64,000 nt of DNA, taken from contig OX352772.1 in NCBI GenBank assembly GCA_947095535.1, positions 223,718,994 to 223,782,993 of the forward strand, given 5' to 3'. Shown piece by piece: positions 55,321 to 64,000 of this stretch; within the stretch, counting starts at the first letter, position 1; every line of letters begins with the position of its first letter. The DNA comes from Poecilobothrus nobilitatus (taxonomy: Eukaryota; Arthropoda; Insecta; Diptera; Dolichopodidae). The notes below the pieces were generated by a model. That model was not told where the DNA came from and did no database searches. It saw only the letters and a list, made by a program, of their open reading frames with translations. A program made the position numbers and the translations under genes.

Positions 55321-55770
55321 GCTGAATTGTTAACAGCATACATAAGTGGTAATATTCGACTAATTGATATTTCTCATTTACAAAATAATCAATACACTTC
55401 AGATAACGAGGGTGCTGAAATGTAATAGTTCGATATCTTAACTGTTTAGAAATTTTTAGCTCTTGATAAAATATCGGAAAATATTTCTAAACGTAATATT
55501 TTAGTAATAAATACTAACAATTCTTCTAAAAAAGTAACACATTGGCCAGCAATTTTTGTACCATTTCAAGGCCATGTAGAATATTTTGATTTTTTTGGAA
55601 ATCCACCATTCCATAATGAAATTGTGAAATTTCTACAACATCAATCAAAATGCTTTGTTTTCAACAATAAGCATTTAAAACGTGACTTTACATCAGTCTG
55701 TGTACAATAATGTTGGATGTATTTATGGATGCGATGTAACTCTAATAGCATGAACAATTTTATTAATTTA
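55321..55770 (+). pseudogene. Polinton cysteine protease (adenain/Ulp1-like) relic
   Basis: AELLTAYISGNIRLIDI near 55321, then ISKRNILVINTNNSSKKV, THWPAIFVPFQGHVEYFDFF with the catalytic His in THW and an acidic EYFD, GNPPFHNEIVKFLQ, and KRDFTSVCVQ, where the catalytic Cys of the S-x-x-C segment is preserved and the following Gly is not. Such proteases mature the capsid in adenoviruses and Polintons. A frameshift falls before the Cys, and the end (CWMYLWM) is out of frame. Confidence 0.78.
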
Positions 55771-57039
55771 TAATATTATGTATATTATTATTAAAAAACA
55801 TCATTCCCAGTTAAAATCGGTAAAAAAAATACAAAGCGATACATATAAATATAAATTTTTGAAATATAACCCATCATTTTAAAAAAAAAGAAAATGGGAT
55901 CAATATCAAATACTGAAGCACTTGAAAAACAAAGCAGCAGAAGCAGCAACAACAAAAGATTCTGCTGCGGATCTTTTATTAAGCTATATTTATTATTTGG
56001 ATAAAAAACATACAACAAAAATGTAAATTGGATCTTTAAAATTTTGCTGAATCAATAATTTTTCAACGTCCATCGCAAAGTCATTATCGAGATGAATTAT
56101 TTGGAGTGGTATTTTATCAAGATTTTAAACAGCCAACTTATTAAATTCAAATAAATTTCCGCTAAAATTATTAAATTTGCTGGACCTAATTAGCTGATGA
56201 TTAACCAAATGCTGGGCCAACTAAAAAACGCATATTGGAACTAATAGATCAGTATACCCTCTTTTGCCCTATGTTAGACTTTATAGAAACTGTAATGTCA
56301 TATAACAATCGAGCCGAATTGAATGTGCGTTAAATATGTATTAAAATATTTTGAGAGATGTATTGAAAAGAATAAGCTTAGACTGGAAAAGATGATTTCT
56401 ACATTCCTATTAATTTACATATAGCTCAGCGCAACTATTCCATGCTATTTAATGAAATACCAATATTTTATGTCTAAAAAAATATATTGGCTTCCGTATA
56501 ATAATAGCGAGGACAAATGGTAATTAAATTTCTTAGTTTTTGTATAAGGAAATTTTATAATCTAAATTGATAACTTCTACTGAATTCGAAAAAAGTTTAC
56601 CTAAAAATTCATTTTTGTTAAGCCCTTTTATATAAATGACATCGAATGATGTTAAAGTTATTCCTCTAAGATATTTTTATTTTTAAGTAATTTATAAATA
56701 CATAATTCCAGTCAAGATCATTAATTTTCTTTTTATTATATTCATTTCGCTGTTTAGCATCACAATTTAAATCCTCAAACGAATATGGTGCTTTAAATAT
56801 AAATAGCATTGGTGCGAAAAGAAAATTTTTTCAAAAAATATTGTTTATTGTTTCCAAACAAATTGTCCAAATTGTTGGGAACCATTTCAGGTACTAAAAG
56901 AACCTTTTCGGGTAGCTGAAATATTTTAAATACTTTCAAGAGAAAAACAAATTTAATATTTTAAATAAGAATTATATTTATTTAATAAATTTTTCTATCC
57001 TGCGGCCTTTACTATGACTCAAGAAAAGCCTGGTTCCTT
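55771..57039. other. Decayed sequence after the Polinton module
   Basis: Protein-like pieces in several + frames: KAAEAATTKDSAADLLLSYI (55931-55990), ESIIFQRPSQSHYRDELFGV (56050-56110), ELIDQYTLFCPMLDFIETVM (56235-56300) and INLHIAQRNYSMLFNEIPIF (56410-56470). They may be further genes of the same element, but I cannot assign them. 56480-57039 is AT-rich and silent. Confidence 0.35.
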
Positions 57040-57780
57040 TATAATACCAATTTATTTGTAATTATAATGGACACACAGTTCTAATACAAGATTTTAAGCA
57101 TAATTAGCGATTTCAATAATCTAACTACAAATATTTTATATATAATTTTATTATACATCTTTATGAATTAGGTATTGAAAAATGTAATAAATGTAATTAT
57201 GTAAACATGTAATTAAATAATACCTGCAACTTTCAATGTATATATTAGGTCCAATTAAAATGAAATATAAAATCTAATGTAAACGTGATTGAACGACATC
57301 ATAAAAATAACATTGATTTAATGATTTACATATTACATTGTTGCACTCATTTGACTTATCAGTAAAATGTGTGTTGTTAACATACTTAAAACTTTTGGCA
57401 CAGAATTTCATTTATAAATTAAATTTTTTTTTTTTAATTTTTTATTTATGCTTTAACTTACTTTTTTTTTTATAAAACTTTATTTTTTTACCTTTTCAAC
57501 AATCTTAACTTAACTTAGCATAAAAAAAGTTTACAAAAACAGCTTTATTGCTTATTTGATTTACATTGAAACTAGAAAAATAATTTTTATGTTTAACTTA
57601 CAAAACATTTTTTGTTTTTGTTTTTTTTATTATCTTAAGAAGTTAACATTCTGATATGATGGAACATTATTCCAGTATTTACAAAATAAAGCATACATTA
57701 TAAAGTTGCCCAGTTGTCTTTTTATTGATTTATATCGATTATAGGTTTTGTTATTAAAAACCAATTTTCGAAAAAAGTCG
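57040..57780 (+). repeat. Diverged copy of array-unit sequence
   Basis: Same order of blocks as 29140-29530 in copy A: ACCAATTTATTTGTAATTAT, TGTAAACGTGAT, ACATTGATTTAA, CATATTACATTGTTGCACTC, TTATCTTAAG-AGTTAACATT and AAGTTG-C-AGTTGTCTTTT. Many differences and an extra 170 bp of T-rich sequence, so much older than copies A to E. Confidence 0.8.
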
Positions 57781-58499
57781 TTCATTTCGTTGCATTCATT
57801 ACACAACTTGTTTATACAATTTTTTTATTTTTTCGAGCGGCGCGGGAAAATATCGAAAATCACTCAAATGCACTGCACGAGGTTTATCTGGTTAGTGTTG
57901 GACTTTAACCAACCAAAACCACCCCCTTTAAAACCAAAACTTTAGATTGGTCCTTTAATAGATAGTGATATAATGTACAGTTTGATTTTCCATGTAGTAT
58001 ATTAGTAATATAGTAATAAGTAATAGTAAACATGTAATGCAGCTATAAGAAAATGTTCAAAATGTTCAAAATAGGAATAAAAGACAAAAAATATGAAACG
58101 CAGCCATGTTTATGTGTCAAAACGAAATACATAAAATAATGTAATACAGCTATGTCCGGCGTAGAACAATCGGCTCGTTCAGCAATTCATGGAGTAACCA
58201 TCATTTAATTCGGTTCGGAATCAAAAACATAAGCTATCTGTAAAAATAAAAAATACAACCTGTAAATAAAAAGGAGAGAGTAGCCCACGATTTTTTTTTT
58301 GTGAGGGTAGGTGGGAATCATCGAAAGACACTATAGAGAAATGAAAACAAGCACGAGTCCTCTATGACTGTGTGGAACTTTAACCCACCAAACACCACCT
58401 CCCTTTTTCAACAATAGGTTATACGACCTTTAGTACTCATGTACTACCTGGTCAGAGGAAGTTAAGCTAGGGAATGAAAATTGATTTCAAATTGGCAGG
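57781..58499. other. Spacer with a repeated C-rich phrase
   Basis: GGACTTTAACCAACCAAAAC (57899) and GGAACTTTAACCCACCAAAC (58374) begin similar 30-base phrases, each preceded by a GCACGAG word (57867 and 58351). Possibly ends of one small element. No coding frame. Confidence 0.4.
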
Positions 58500-59600
58500 C
58501 AGATTGTAAACAAAGTTGTTAATATTAACCTTGAATCTTTGCACTTTGTAAATGGAATCATCGCCAATTCTGGGGAGCACATGAAATGGAAGATGATTCC
58601 ACATTGGCGATTTTCGTACTACCAACGAATTTCCATAGGCCGAATTATGTCATCTGGGAATTTAAGTACAGGGGTGCGCAGCAGAAACTCTCCTTGTTTC
58701 TCTTTCGAATGCTTTGAGAAGAGGCATCAAACTTTTTATCTTGTTAAAACAAGAACCCAACCCTACCATGTATCTATAAAACAGAGTAATGTAATTTGGG
58801 AATTTGAACTACATAAAGTTGAGCAGCAGAAGATTTCCTTGTTTCTCTTTGGAATGCTTTGAGAAGTGGCATCAAATTTTCAATCTCGTTAAAACAAGAA
58901 CCCAACCCTACAAGGTATCTATAAAACAGGGTTAATGTTCCTGTTAGGCGACGGACACCGAGTAGAGTGAACCTAGAGGTAACAGTGAGATCGTTTATTA
59001 GACGAACTGCTCTATTTTTCACTTTATCGAGAAATTCCAAATCTCAAGTAGGTGCAGGAAGTCATATATATGTTTTATAGGTTTATCCGGCACAACGGCA
59101 CGGCACAGGCAATCCATACACCTATCTGCGTCTTTAGCTATACTAAAGATGTGATTGGACCAATTTAATTTTTGATTTAGCTCCATGCCCAAGATGTTGA
59201 GCTCACCCGCATGCTGCAAAACTTCACCATGAAAAGTTAGAGTTGGAATAGAACTGAGTTTTCTTAGAGTTAAAATCGACTCTGTTGATTTTACCCAAAT
59301 TTGAAATTTTGGCTAAATCGAGATTTAGCTCAAGCGAAGAATATTTACTGTCGTTGTCTTCCTAAGAAGAAACGAGCATGCTGTCGTCTGTCAAACTGTG
59401 GATTGAATTGATCCGAAAGAAAATCTCCAATATATTTTACAAATACACCACCGAAGCCCATTGCTTTGCATTTAGCAATTAAAGCGTCATGCCAGTAGTA
59501 TGGATATGCCGGTTCTGGTGCAGGAGGAGCTTTTTTAAAGCTTTTGATCCTCCTAAAAGTATGCAAAAAAGATTATTTGCATACACTCGTCCAAAAAGTA
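58500..59600 (-). mobile_element. Jockey-type non-LTR RT remnant with internal duplication
   Basis: Minus strand. 59345-59566 holds WHDALIAKCKAMGFGGVF, VKYIGDFLSDQF (RT palm helix). The catalytic boxes are deleted. 59019-59280 gives STESILTLRKLSSIPTL and LNILGMELNQKLNWSNHIFS (thumb), and 58774-59040 gives LEFLDKVKNRAVRLINDLTV with LGVRRLTGTLTLFYRYLVGL. The last part is duplicated: about 110 bases at 58680-58790 and 58820-58930 share CTTGTTTCTCTTT, GAATGCTTTGAGAAG and AACAAGAACCCAACCCTAC. Confidence 0.78.
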
Positions 59601-59639
59601 TGCAAAATTAATAAAAAGGATTGTGTCTTTGATATTTTA

Positions 59640-59765
59640 AATTTAAAAAGCTATAGTGCTGAATATTTTAAATTAGGATAAAGATATGAAAAGTTTTTAA
59701 AGTTTGGTTTAAAAATTTCAAAGTTTGATTTAAATACAAAATTATTATTAAAGTTTAAACATATT
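59640..59765 (-). repeat. Small diverged fragment of array-unit sequence
   Basis: GAATATTTTAAATTA, then GAAAAGTTTTTAAAGTTTGG and TTAAATACAAAATTATTATT match copy D 40921-40990 in order. Lies between the jockey remnant and the next element. Confidence 0.6.
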
Positions 59766-60121
59766 TACCAAAAATCAAATTTACATTCTATTATAACAAT
59801 TTGAGTTCTCCGAAGGATTCTCGATCGATCATTAGTAGAGTTTAGTTTAAATTTAATTTTGAAATAAATAAAAAATAGAATAAAAAACAAATAATTATGA
59901 AAATTAAAAATAGAAAGGAGAAAAAAAAAAAAGGATTTTTTTATTTTATTTTTTTTTATTTCATTTTTGCGAATAAAAAGGACGAAGTCGGTCGTTGGGG
60001 GAGTTCAAATAGAACTTTTGCAGAAGAAGATTGTGAATATAATTCATAAAAAAAGAAAAAAAGGAAGAACTAAAGAAAAAGGAAATACAAAAAGGATCTT
60101 TTTGCCGAAAGGATTGTAATC
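59766..60121 (+). promoter_or_regulatory. Probable 5' leader of the jockey-clade element
   Basis: AT-rich, with A-runs and a GACGAAGTCGGTCGTTGGGG patch at 59981. Jockey-clade elements carry an internal promoter in such leaders, but I see no defined initiator, so the element start is not fixed. Confidence 0.35.
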
Positions 60122-60694
60122 ATGAATGATGATCTTAATCAAAATGAACCTAACAGCAACGATCTGAAACAAGCTATAAATTTAAAGTTGGATCAACTAG
60201 TTAAGAAAAGAAAAATGGACAACACTAGTATTGCTGAAAAAGATACAACTGCGAAAAGTGCAAATAGTAAAACGCTTAATGAAAAAAGTTGCGATATTTT
60301 GGACGACATAGATCTAAAACAACAAAAATCATTGAAACGTGAATTAAGTGAATTAAAAAATTTAGTAAATAGGCTAAAACGCGAAAACGAAGAATTAAGG
60401 ATTAATTTAAAAAAATTAACACCGTCTACCTCAAAAGATTCACTAGATCCAGAATGCAGTTTGAGTTATTATAGTTTCCTTATGGAACTATCTAATGAAG
60501 AAGAAAATGAAGTAATGACTCACGATAATGGCAGTGAGGATGATTTCATTGAAATTTTATCCCTCAAAAACAAAGAACTAAAAAATACAAATTCCTCGAC
60601 TTCCAGAGATAAAAGTGAGGTTACAAAACCAACCCCAATCCAAAATGATAATCAAAACAAAGGCATTGTAAATAGTGTAACGAAAAATAGTTAA
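60122..60694 (+). pseudogene. Jockey ORF1 N-terminal part (coiled coil)
   Basis: 190 residues from MNDDLNQNEPN, polar and charged. Residues 60-100 form a strong coiled coil (SLKRELSELKNLVNRLKREN with leucines at heptad spacing), as used for trimerisation of ORF1 proteins. An acidic stretch (SNEEENEV) and a Ser/Thr/Asn-rich linker follow. It ends at a stop just where a minus-one frame difference separates it from the nucleic-acid-binding half at 60729, so a small indel near 60690 split one protein of about 420 residues. Confidence 0.78.
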
Positions 60695-60728
60695 ACGAAA
60701 AAATATACTAAATAATACATCACATAAA

Positions 60729-61421
60729 ATGCCTCCAATAAGCATTTACCAATCAGATATGGATTATATCAAAAAAGTTTTAAAAACCAATTACAATATA
60801 AAAGAATTTTCAGTTAAAGGAATAAGTGTTACCCAATTTATATTATATACGTACAATTTGCCAGATTATAAAACAGCTTGCGACTTTTTGAGAAAATCGA
60901 AAACTAATTTCTATACATTTACTCCGAAATCTGAAAAAATCCATTCAATGGTGTTGAAAGGTCTTCATAGTTCTTATTCTTGCGAAGATGTGTTAGATTT
61001 ACTAAAATCAAATGAAAACGAAAACCTCAAATTCAAAAAGGTTGTAAAATTATCTACAAAAACACAAAAGGTAAATAACAAAGCTTCACCTTTTTTTGTT
61101 ATCCAAATTTCACCAACCAGTTTGGTTAAAGAACTATACAAAATTAAATCCCTTGATCATCAAATCATTCGATGGGAAAATCTTAAAAAGCCAAATTTAA
61201 CTCAGTGCTTCAGATGTCAACGATTTGGACATACAGCATCCAATTGTAATATGGATTTCCGATGTGTGAAGTGAGGAGAAAACCATTTGCCTGGAAATTG
61301 TAAAATAACAGATGCAGATCCAAAATCTAAATTATTCTGCACTTTATGTCAGCAAGCGGGTCATCCTTCATCATTTACCGGCTGCCCAGAACGAAAGAAA
61401 AGAACGTCGAGAAGAGCTTAA
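60729..61421 (+). pseudogene. Jockey ORF1 C-terminal part (RNA-binding, zinc knuckles)
   Basis: MPPISIYQSDMDYIKKVL opens an RRM-like/PRE_C2HC region: KIHSMVLKGLHSSYSCEDVL, then FVIQISPTSLVKELYKI. It is followed by knuckles CFRCQRFGHTASNC, CVK-stop-GENHLPGNC and CTLCQQAGHPSSFTGC. The stop at 61272-61274 replaces the second Cys of knuckle 2; the frame then stays open to 61421. The protein would coat element RNA. The arrangement is that of jockey-clade ORF1. Confidence 0.85.
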
Positions 61422-61585
61422 ATAAGTGGCAATAAATAAAATTACAAATAGACACAAGATGGTGAATAATTATGTTCAACCAAATATATCATATTCTAAC
61501 ACGGTAAGAAATTCTCTTAATTTGAAAAAAATAACAATACTAACATTAATAATAATAATCATATCATGTGTGATATTATGATATT

Positions 61586-62314
61586 ATGTGTGTGAATGAA
61601 ACAAAACTCAAAGAGAAACATCATCTGATAATGACTAATTACAATATAATCAGAACTGATCGAAAGTGTAACGAAGAAGGGGGAGGTGTTGCCATATTAT
61701 TAAAAAATTCAATAGAATATAAAATAATTGAAAATGCTATTTTAGACAATTTTATTTATTTAGAAGTAGGCATTATTTTAACTAAACTTTCTAATAATAA
61801 TAACCTTTATATAATTTCTGCTTATGCACCACAAAAAAATTCTAATTATTTCATTAACGAATTTAAAAATATTTTTGATGTACTATGTCTAGACAATCCA
61901 AATAACTACTATATAATAACCGGTGATTTTAAGGTAAAACATAATTTTTGGTTTAATGCTAAGAATAATAGTAGAGGTATTCAGCTCAATAAATGGTTAG
62001 AACAAAATAAAATATTATATAAATGTAAACTGCATGTAACTGACCTTCCTACATTTGCGAAAGCAAACTCTTATATAGAGTTAATTATTAGCGATGTAAG
62101 AATACATTTTATTGGCGCTCTTTCTACAATTCCTATGGATAGCGACCATTGTGGCATTCTCACAAAATTTAGAATTAAGAACGATAAACTTTTACTTGAT
62201 ATACAACCAGATCATAACAAATTTCTATTTAATAAATCAAACTGGAATAAATTTAGAAAGGAATTAGACAAAAACTTTATAACCATGGTTAATAAAATTC
62301 AATATGCCAATTAA
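61586..62314 (+). pseudogene. Jockey ORF2: AP-like endonuclease, N-terminus missing
   Basis: Starts MCVNETKL, which carries the catalytic Glu; about 30 residues before it, including the metal-binding Asn strand, are absent and replaced by ISYSNTV-type ORF1 end and simple sequence. Continues RTDRKCNEEGGGVAILLK, NLYIISAYAPQK, YIITGDFKVKHNFWFNAKNN (Lys where Asn is usual after GDF), then IPMDSDHCGILTKF with the SDH end. Substitution of the GDFN Asn and loss of the N-terminus make it inactive. Ends at a stop before the RT-side frame. Confidence 0.85.
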
Positions 62315-62424
62315 TGATATTAACTTTCATTTGTTAAAATTAAACGAAATAATTTTAAAAACAATCAACGATAACATACCGAAAATCAATATAAAGAACA
62401 ACTTTCTAAGTAAATATTATTCAT

Positions 62425-63864
62425 TTGCTTTTGAAAAAAAAGAGTACTTTGATGAATGATATCCATAAAATTTATAAGCAAAACCTCAATTTCTCAGCAC
62501 CGCATATCAACCTTCTAAAAAGCTTATTAAATAATATTAATATTTTAATTAAAGAACAAATAAAAATAGAAATTAATACTTATTGGAATAACAGATTAAA
62601 AAAAATTACTCCCGGAAATAATATGTTTCCTGAAATTAATAAAATTTTCAGAAAAAAAAATGGTGATTCTAAGATTAAATGCTTGAATATAGACGCTACT
62701 GAACAATACCTTTTAAATAATAATAATATAGATATAAATAATCTTAATAAAACTAATGATAATAAATACATTGTAACTAATCTTATAGATATTAATAAAA
62801 TAGTAGCTACTTACTTAGAACAAACTCATAAAAAACATAATCGCAATTTTAATAATTTTCACTTTAACATATCCAATAAAATAAATTCCATTAGACAACA
62901 AAATAATCAAAAACTTAATAACAATATTTCCTTATGTAATTTTAACGAACAAAACAAATCGGATAACCAATATGTAGAAAATAATTATTTCACAAACTTC
63001 GATGATCTAAACTACAAATTTAAATCACTTAAGCCAAAAACTTCTTGTGGCGTCGACAACATACCGAATATTATCTTAAAAAATTTAAGCAACAAAATAA
63101 TCAACCAATATGTCATTCTTTTTAACAATTGCTTAAACTTATCTTATTTTCCAAATATTTGGAAAAAAGCTAAAGTTTTACTTTTTAAAAAACCAGGGAA
63201 AGATCCAGTTATACCAGGAAATTATAGACCTATAAGGCTTTTACCTAACATAAGTAAGTTAGTCGAGACATTAATAAATGATAAAATTAATATGTTTGTT
63301 AATGAAAATAATATTTTAGTAAACAATCAATTTGGTTTCAGACACAAGCATGGTGCTATTAATGCTATCACAAAATTAGTTTCTGACGTTTGCTGGAGTA
63401 TTAATAAAAAAAACGCTACCGGAGCATGCTTAATCGACTTAGAAAAAGCGTTTAATAGCATATGGTTAGATGGTCTAGCTTACAAATTATATAAATATAA
63501 ATTTCCCACCCACCTTATTGATATTATCCTAAATATGATTTACGATAATAAGTTCTATATTTCCTCCAACGAATCAAATATATGCCATAAATTACACAAT
63601 ATTGAGAACGGCCTAATGCAAGGCACGGTAAATTCGCCAATATTATTCTCGTTATATATTAATGAACTTCTTGAGACCTTAAATTTAATCAAGGTCGAAA
63701 ATTATTCTTTGGCCTTTGCCGATGATCTTATATTTTATACTAGTAATAACAAAATAGAAAATATTAACAATGCTGCGAAAAAAATGTTTAATGTTGTAAT
63801 TGATTATTGTAAAGTCTGGCAGCTAAAAATTAACTATAATAAATGCGAAACCATTCTATTATGA
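62425..63864 (+). pseudogene. Jockey ORF2: reverse transcriptase, catalytic core intact
   Basis: 479 residues. 1-170 is an Asn/Ile/Lys-rich linker. RT motifs follow: FKSLKPKTSCGVDNIPNIIL, FPNIWKKAKVLLFKKPGKDP with GNYRPIRLLPNISKLVE, NQFGFRHKHGAINAI, ACLIDLEKAFNSIWLDGLAY (first Asp), GLMQGTVNSPILFSLYINEL, SLAFADDLIFYTSN (Asp pair intact) and WQLKINYNKCETILL. A TGA stops the frame at 63862. Thumb sequence continues in another frame after 63900 (LPKKKNVKYLGVNLGKI), so the stop and a nearby frameshift are secondary. The most intact RT in the window. Confidence 0.92.
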
Positions 63865-64000
63865 AATACTTATAAAAACTTAAATTATAATTTAAAAAGC
63901 AATGGAGAAAGTTCGAAATTAAAACTCCTTCAAATGGCATATTACCAAAAAAAAAAAATGTTAAATATCTCGGAGTTAACCTTGGAAAAATTAAGAAAAT

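Larger units (their letters stand above)
51600..55770 (+). mobile_element. Polinton/Maverick structural-gene module, decayed
   Basis: Co-oriented remains, in order: packaging ATPase, two small proteins, a virion-type protein, minor capsid protein, major capsid protein, an unidentified frame and a cysteine protease. This gene set defines Polinton/adintovirus-like elements, which can make virus-like particles. All are frame-broken. No integrase, polymerase or terminal inverted repeat lies in this block; the nearest polymerase relics are at 1-8.6 kb. Confidence 0.83.
59766..64000 (+). mobile_element. Jockey-clade non-LTR retrotransposon, best-preserved element, runs off the window
   Basis: ORF1 (two pieces) with coiled coil and three zinc knuckles, then ORF2 with AP-like endonuclease and RT. 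Damage is light: one frameshift and one stop in ORF1, loss of the endonuclease N-terminus, a break between endonuclease and RT, and a stop plus frameshift after the RT palm. Codon use is strongly A/T-ending like the surroundings. The 3' end is outside the window. Confidence 0.9.

Noticed and set aside
1..64000. CRISPR arrays, operons or other bacterial systems
   Set aside because: No direct-repeat/spacer pattern and no bacterial gene structure; all the evidence points to eukaryotic mobile elements.

Overview
The window reads as transposon-packed, very AT-rich insect DNA. It is most likely from a fly (higher Diptera), judging by the mix of LOA/I-type and jockey-type non-LTR elements, Ty3/gypsy elements, Helitron-like elements with internal tandem repeats, PIF/Harbinger remains with a MADF protein, and Polinton/Maverick relics. 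That assignment is inference; I find no host gene, rRNA or functional tRNA. Nearly every coding stretch is a broken mobile-element gene, as expected for heterochromatin or a repeat-rich intergenic region.

Layout. 1-8.6 kb: two different Polinton-type family B DNA polymerase relics, head to head, separated by a dimeric 142-bp tandem array that contains a 200-N assembly gap. 8.6-13.3 kb: a PIF/Harbinger deletion derivative that keeps the starts of both its genes, then a Helitron/DINE-like element filled with 147-bp tandem repeats. 13.5-17.8 kb: a decayed Ty3/gypsy element (minus strand). 18-22.9 kb: non-coding dispersed repeats, two Helitron 3' ends, an ATT microsatellite and a tRNA-like SINE head. 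22.9-28.35 kb: a second Ty3/gypsy relic with a plausible LTR and a tRNA-Pro-type primer binding site, its gag split by a nested non-LTR element and its RT end fused to another.

28.85-47.1 kb: an 18-kb array of one composite repeat unit (2.5-3.2 kb, copies A to E). Copy A carries a 3.7-kb LOA/I-type retrotransposon with a 14-bp target-site duplication, and the other copies show the empty site. Copy D is inverted against copy C, giving a palindrome with arms of about 2.5 kb and a spacer of about 0.3 kb. The unit is built from older transposon pieces and holds a 60-aa zinc-finger-like ORF that is intact in four of five copies.

47.1-51 kb: jockey-type and CR1/jockey-like RT remains plus a dispersed satellite. 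51.6-55.8 kb: a decayed Polinton structural module in one orientation (packaging ATPase, small proteins, minor capsid, major capsid, cysteine protease). 57-59.8 kb: diverged copies of array-unit sequence and a jockey remnant. 60.1 kb to the end: the best preserved element, a jockey-clade retrotransposon with ORF1 (coiled coil, zinc knuckles), endonuclease and RT with an intact FADD site, running off the window.

The genes do not form a cellular pathway. The interest lies in the nesting order, the amplification with inversion, and the Polinton remains.
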